The notes below the pieces were generated by a model. The model ran no database searches and was not told the origin of the DNA. It was given only the letters and a program-made list of their open reading frames with translations. From assembly GCA_037957365.1 (NCBI GenBank), contig JARHVA010000081.1:1461501-1525500 (forward strand): a stretch of DNA of 64,000 nt, given 5' to 3'. The DNA is from Torreya grandis. Lineage: Eukaryota; Streptophyta; Pinopsida; Cupressales; Taxaceae. Of this stretch, positions 59,482-64,000 are shown one piece after another; positions within the stretch are counted from its first letter, which is position 1; each line of letters opens with the position of its first letter. A program made the translations under genes and the position numbers.

Positions 59482-62400
59482 ATTTTTAAAATAAAAATGA
59501 ATGGAGGGTGAATCAGTATTCAAAACCTTTCATTTAAGTTTTCTTAAGCAATCATTAATTATTCAAGTAAACATATAGATCTAACGAGCACAAACACTTA
59601 TCCACATAAACATGAAACATAATAACATATCACACATGTGGGAAAACTTCAAGGGGAATAAGACCCATAGATATTTGAAAATAGACTATAGTCATATAAT
59701 ATAAAAATCAAGTTTAGTGAATCACCGATTTCACATGGAGCACCAACCCCAACTAGCCAAGCACCCACTTGACTAGGCTTTAACAAGCATCCACTTACAA
59801 AGAGGCACCAACCCCTTAATTTGGTGCAGCACCAACTTATCCAAATAATTGATTTGATCACCTTTATAACACCTTGTTTCTCATACCACATATTATTATC
59901 ACCTTCTTTATCTCTTCTTACTCTTATATCCCCCTCAATCTACCTTCTAGGCTTCTTCACTCAACTAGGTCTCTTGAAAATAGATTTGGTCATATGAAAT
60001 TGATATTAAACTCTAGTACCCATGTTAAATATTCATAATGGATCATATATACTAATTTTATGGTATAAAATACCTCCTTCTTCTCAATAATGTGATATTT
60101 CATTTGCATACACTCTTCTTACACAAATAGGCCTATAATTGCCTTACATATATACCATTCCTTGTTCATAAGCCACTTAGTCATCTACTCACCTTTCAAT
60201 TCTTAGGTATACCATATAATATGTATTAATTCATCTCATAAACATGATTAAAATTAATATTGATTTCATTTTGGTCTATCATAACTATATTAGACATTAT
60301 TTCACTTTTAGGTCTTATGGAGATCTAATTCAATTAGGCCTTCATTAGTACACACTACCTTATGTTATTATTATAATAATTTACCTTCATTGATGAATAA
60401 TATATCCAATAAATTTATAACATATACCCAAATAATCATATTATAATGTTCATAACACTTTTTTATCAACAACTCCTTCTTGAACAGTCCTTGTAGCATT
60501 GTTCAAAATTAGGCCTATGAACTTACAGAAAGTATGCCAGACAAAACAAAAACTTTTAAAAAATTTAGTCATGAAACCATGAAAATAAATCACATGAACA
60601 TAAAATAAATTACTTTAAAAACATCAAAATGTGATTTAGACTTCAAAACTCAAGGGAAAAAGACTCAAACACTTCTCTGTAAATAGCCCACTCAAAACTA
60701 CAAGAATACTCCAAAAATCCAATCATGAACAACTTGATATTAAACACCTAAAACAAACTTCCCATGACCAATTAAACTTTAAAAATATCATTTTACATCT
60801 ATATACTACTCTAAAATACAAAAATAATAGGTTCTAATGTCAAATATTGGTCTTGCAGACCAATCTTTTGACCTCACTATGCATAGTCAAACTAGAACCA
60901 AACAAGCCATTTTGGCTTCAATATTTAAAAAAGGAATTATCAATAATTTCAAGTCATAAAAAACAACACCATATTTATTATATACTTCAAATCAATTCAT
61001 AGAGCCTTAAACTCATCATTGTAACTTGCTTACTTAGAACTGTCAGTTTACCTTAAAGCATAGTTATGGTGGCATCGACCTTCAACAACTGTATGACCAA
61101 TTTCAAAGACTTATTATGAAATTATATGATCCTATGACATATTTAAACCATTTTAAAATAGACACATCATATCTTCTAGTGGAAACTATTGGTCTTACAG
61201 ACTAATTTGTTGACCTCACTACACACAGTCCTCACTGAGTCAAATTAGCCATTTTGGCTTCATCATTTTAACCACTCTACCTAAATTAAAATATCTATAC
61301 CAAGCATGAATATGACATACCAGTACCAAGAAACATATTCATGTACTTTGATCCATCATTCTACCATTAACACACATCCTAATTCATCTTCTCACTACTG
61401 CTTAGGTTTTTCACTGTTTGCACCATTTGACCTATTAGAGACTGGTCAACTTGAAACACCAAATTTGTACACCTAAAGCCTAGCATATATACAAAAACAT
61501 TTATGGAGATAAACGAGATGTCTCAAGCTTCATCTTCCATCCATTTTCATACATTGACTTGGTCATCTCTGACTGCTATAGTAAATCTATGATAAATTAG
61601 CACTTTCTTATAGGGTCTACTCACACACTTGGAAACTTAATCACACCTAGAGGTTCTTGGGAGAGTTTAATAAAACCTCAAATCACTTATCTAGTTATAC
61701 GATTCCATTTTGGGAACTTTTGATTAACATCTTCAATATCGAGCCCTTATTAGGGTTCTAAGAGGGTTTAAACCTATTTTCATTCTTGAAAATCATTCAT
61801 AAAGCATAGCCCCTCAATCCAAAAATTAATTTCTGTAATTTTGAGATAGGTTCCTTCCCCATCTACCATGAATAGCTTAGGTTACCATGCATAGATTTTA
61901 TGAGCTAACAAATACAAGAAAATACTTCTTGGGTTGAGAAACCTTCATTTTGAGCACTTAAGAGACCTAAAAACTATTTTTCATGCATTTTATTGCAAAC
62001 CCTAATATAAAACTATATGACCAAACTTTAAACAATAATACTCACCTATAAAAGTTTTTATTAAGCTCAAACACATTTAAATATGATAATAACCCCTCAT
62101 TAAGCCACACTCTTTCTCCTTGCTCTCTTAGACCTTGATCTACAAACCACATTAAGTCTTAAAACTAAATTTCATGCCTATTTACATGCACTCTCCACTA
62201 CACTCACATACTCAACAACCTCTCTCATGTTTAACTAGTGCCATATATCCTTCATATGCCTTGACAACAGATCATGATACCTCATTAGGTCAGATAAGGT
62301 CTAGAATTGGTCTAGGTATAGACTTGGTCATAAGCTCTTACCCATATAGGCTCACCCTAAGACTCTCATGAGTTTTCTAATGCCTAACATACATGTTTAG

Positions 62401-63011
62401 GTAACCTCCTACAACCATTTATTTCTGTGTGCACTCATCTCACCAAGTCACCATATTCACACCTTCTCACAAGGAATTTGTATGCCATGAATAGGCTTCT
62501 TAAGTAATTAAAACTTGTCAACTAGCCTTGAAACACCTATGAAAGTATCTAAACTTTAATTATTTTATCACACAATGCCAAAAAAACTCTCATAATCATG
62601 TGCTCACTTACTTCACCAAACTTCACTATGCACACCTTCTCATAGGGTCTAGACTAGGCTTCTCAAGACAACTTGTCCTCAAGAACTAGTAAACAAACAT
62701 GCTTACCTCAATACTATCAAACAAGAAAAATTATTCATACAACACTTTCACACCACTAAAACAATCTCTTTTTGATGACCTTATGTAGACCTTGAGCCTC
62801 ATAACCATGCTTTAATGCTCACTTAACAATCATACTTCTTTGTGACAATCAAAACTCATAAAATAAAATAAAAACCTTAATGACATCAATGAAAATCTTA
62901 GTGACATCAATGATAACTAAAAATTCACCTTGTCACATACCTGAGTGATGACTCACCATGCTCCTTCACAAGATGCACCCTTTTAACATAAATGACAGCA
63001 ACATGCCAACA
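59482..63011 (-). repeat. SIRE-like 5' LTR (right copy), about 3.5 kb
   Basis: The high end reads CAACATGCCAACA, so the LTR starts TGTTGGCATGTTG on its own strand, the usual SIRE/Maximus start. It aligns in order with 41309-45253. It includes two AATTGGTCTT-type blocks (60847 and 61187) and the TGACATCAATGA pair (62881 and 62902). Non-coding. Confidence 0.83.
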
Positions 63012-63505
63012 CCTCTACCATACTGTGAGTGCTCAACTCCTTCAAATATTTATAGTTGAGGTGTCCAAATCTCTCATGCCAAATCTAACTCTTAGAATAT
63101 GTATGAGAAACTAAACATGTCCCTATATGAAGAGTATCATCAAAACCCTCAAAATAGTAAAGTCAAGAACAATGATCAATAACACCTTATGCAATGAGTG
63201 TTTGTGGTTTTAATAAATCTCAAACTTTAACACCCTATGGTGTGAAAGTCAATATCTTGCCCTGACCAAAATGACAAAACTGATAAACTAAAATTAGATT
63301 GGCGGTGTTGTCTAAAACATATAATGCATCATTGATGTAGCCACCATCTAGTTGTATGTCACCCTTCTCCTTAATAGAAATGTAGGAAGAATTTCCAACA
63401 TCAATGTTGGAAGTAGAAATCTGACCAAGAGATACAAAAGAATCCTTGGTAGAAGTCATATGGTGTGAAACACTTGAATCTAGAACCCAACTATCTGAAA
63501 TAGGT
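63012..63505 (-). pseudogene. Copia protease and pre-integrase domain, degenerate
   Basis: Protease: SWVLDSSVSHHMTSTKDSF near 63440-63490, in which the active site DSG or DSA is now DSS, then NDALYVLDNTANLILVYQFC near 63280-63340. Pre-integrase: IWHERFGHLNYKYLKELSTH near 63020-63080, the zinc-linked H..H domain before integrase. One stop lies before IWHERF. The domain is broken off at the LTR edge. Confidence 0.85.
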
Positions 63506-63507
63506 AA

Positions 63508-63990
63508 CTATGATCTCCCAACAACATTAAGTGCTTTCCCATGCTCATGAAATGGATAAAGAGTGGAGATAGAAATATTGTATTTTATAAAAGCATCCTC
63601 TAGGGATTTAATTCTTTTGAAACACCTTAACTCTTCATGACCAGTACCCCCACAATAAGAGAAAGATGGGTTAGACTTATTCTTGGATTTGGAAGATGGT
63701 TTGGGTTTATATGAAATAGTGTTGGGCTTAGATGAATTTTGAGGTGGAGGAAGATTGTTCTTCTTCTTACATTTATATTTTCGTTTAGTCTTAGGATGTG
63801 AGGATACTAATTCTTTTTGACATGTGGAAGACTCAAGGTGAGATAATTTAGATTCCTCCCTAGTAAGTCTCTTATAGAAAAACTCTAGATCTAGCATTTT
63901 GAATGCAATATCTAATGCATCCATACTAGATAAAAAGGTAGAATCAAAGATTTGGAATGGGCCACTCAAATTAGACAACATCAAGTACAC
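63508..63990 (-). pseudogene. Copia gag, C-terminal part with zinc knuckle
   Basis: A 160-codon open stretch. It starts with helical wording FQIFDSTFLSSMDALDIAFK, then EESKLSHLESSTCQ, followed by a lysine/proline/serine-rich basic region and the knuckle FSYCGGTGHEELRC (about 63620-63662), where the first cysteine has become phenylalanine or serine. After it comes SLEDAFIKYN. Gag packages the element RNA. It is a different copia lineage from the SIRE-like gag next door. The start shown is only the first ATG in the window; the true start is likely beyond 64000. Confidence 0.78.
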
Positions 63991-64000
63991 ATACTCTTCA

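Larger units (their letters stand above)
6033..63011 (-). mobile_element. Composite of SIRE/Maximus-like units sharing LTRs, with large nested insertions
   Basis: Reading from high to low coordinates on the minus strand: LTR (59482-63011), primer site, gag N-terminal half (58704-59419), gag C-terminal half (down to about 45777), polypurine tract (45254-45266), LTR (41309-45253), primer site (41296-41307), a second gag fragment (to about 40836), then after the giant-repeat insertion an internal stub with tract (6613-7547) and an LTR fragment (6033-6612). The middle LTR has a purine tract on one side and a primer site on the other, so two units share it. Neither unit holds recognisable protease, integrase or RT of its own, so both look non-autonomous or internally deleted. 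That the pieces on either side of 7548-39827 belong together is inferred from orientation and order. Confidence 0.65.
63012..64000 (-). mobile_element. Ty1-copia element, gag-protease part, cut by the SIRE LTR
   Basis: Gag knuckle, protease and pre-integrase wording occur in the copia order on the minus strand. The reading stops at 63011, where the SIRE-like LTR begins. The other half is not seen in this window. The upstream part lies beyond 64000. Confidence 0.85.

Noticed and set aside
1..64000. Host protein genes, tRNA or rRNA genes
   Set aside because: No ORF outside retrotransposon domains shows a recognisable family or splice-compatible exon pattern, and no tRNA cloverleaf or rRNA stretch was recognised by eye.

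Overview
This window is plant nuclear DNA made almost entirely of old, nested LTR retrotransposons. The families seen are SIRE/Maximus-like and other Ty1-copia, Ty3-gypsy chromovirus-like, and Ty3-gypsy Tat/Ogre-like. CpG is visibly rare, and most stop codons and lost catalytic residues fit C to T or G to A changes, as expected for heavily methylated, old, silenced repeats. No host gene, rRNA, tRNA or bacterial-type gene is supported. A large-genome flowering plant fits best; the species cannot be named from this sequence.

Layout. (1) 1-6032, plus strand: 3' part of a SIRE-like copia element (integrase, RT, RNase H, polypurine tract, about 2.75-kb 3' LTR), carrying a solo gypsy LTR at 2605-3142. 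(2) 6033-7547: a minus-strand SIRE-like LTR fragment and internal stub, head to head with the previous LTR. (3) 7548-39827: a very large element bounded by about 5-kb direct repeats (7548-12507 and 35418-39827). Its only coding trace is a tyrosine/proline-rich then acidic ORF on the minus strand. (4) That ORF is split by 14110-35000, a head-to-tail minus-strand array of one chromovirus-like family: five LTRs of 518-538 bp (A-E) alternating with four internal domains, every inner LTR shared by two neighbours. The outer flanks match as an imperfect target-site duplication, and the split ORF is in frame across the array. (5) 39828-47162 and 58704-63011, minus strand: SIRE-like units that again share a middle LTR (41309-45253) and carry a decayed gag but no recognised pol. 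(6) 47163-58698, plus strand: a Tat/Ogre-like gypsy element inside the SIRE gag, with a perfect 5-bp duplication (AACAT), gag, protease, RT and RNase H, but no integrase. (7) 63012-64000: gag, protease and pre-integrase remains of another copia element, cut by the SIRE LTR.

Order of events inferred from nesting: the copia element at the right edge is older than the SIRE LTR that cuts it. The SIRE gag is older than the Tat-like insertion. The giant-repeat element is older than the chromovirus array inside it. All pol genes are broken, so none of these elements is autonomous today, although several catalytic motifs (YLDD, YMDD, DSG) are still readable.

The most unusual structures are: the five-LTR array; an internal RT-protease duplication in its last unit; a pair of small hairpins downstream of the TATA box in every LTR of that family, one with a paired stem change; and a four-fold array of 19-bp palindromes spaced 38-40 bp apart in the Tat-like element (56689-56824), in the place where integrase would be expected.
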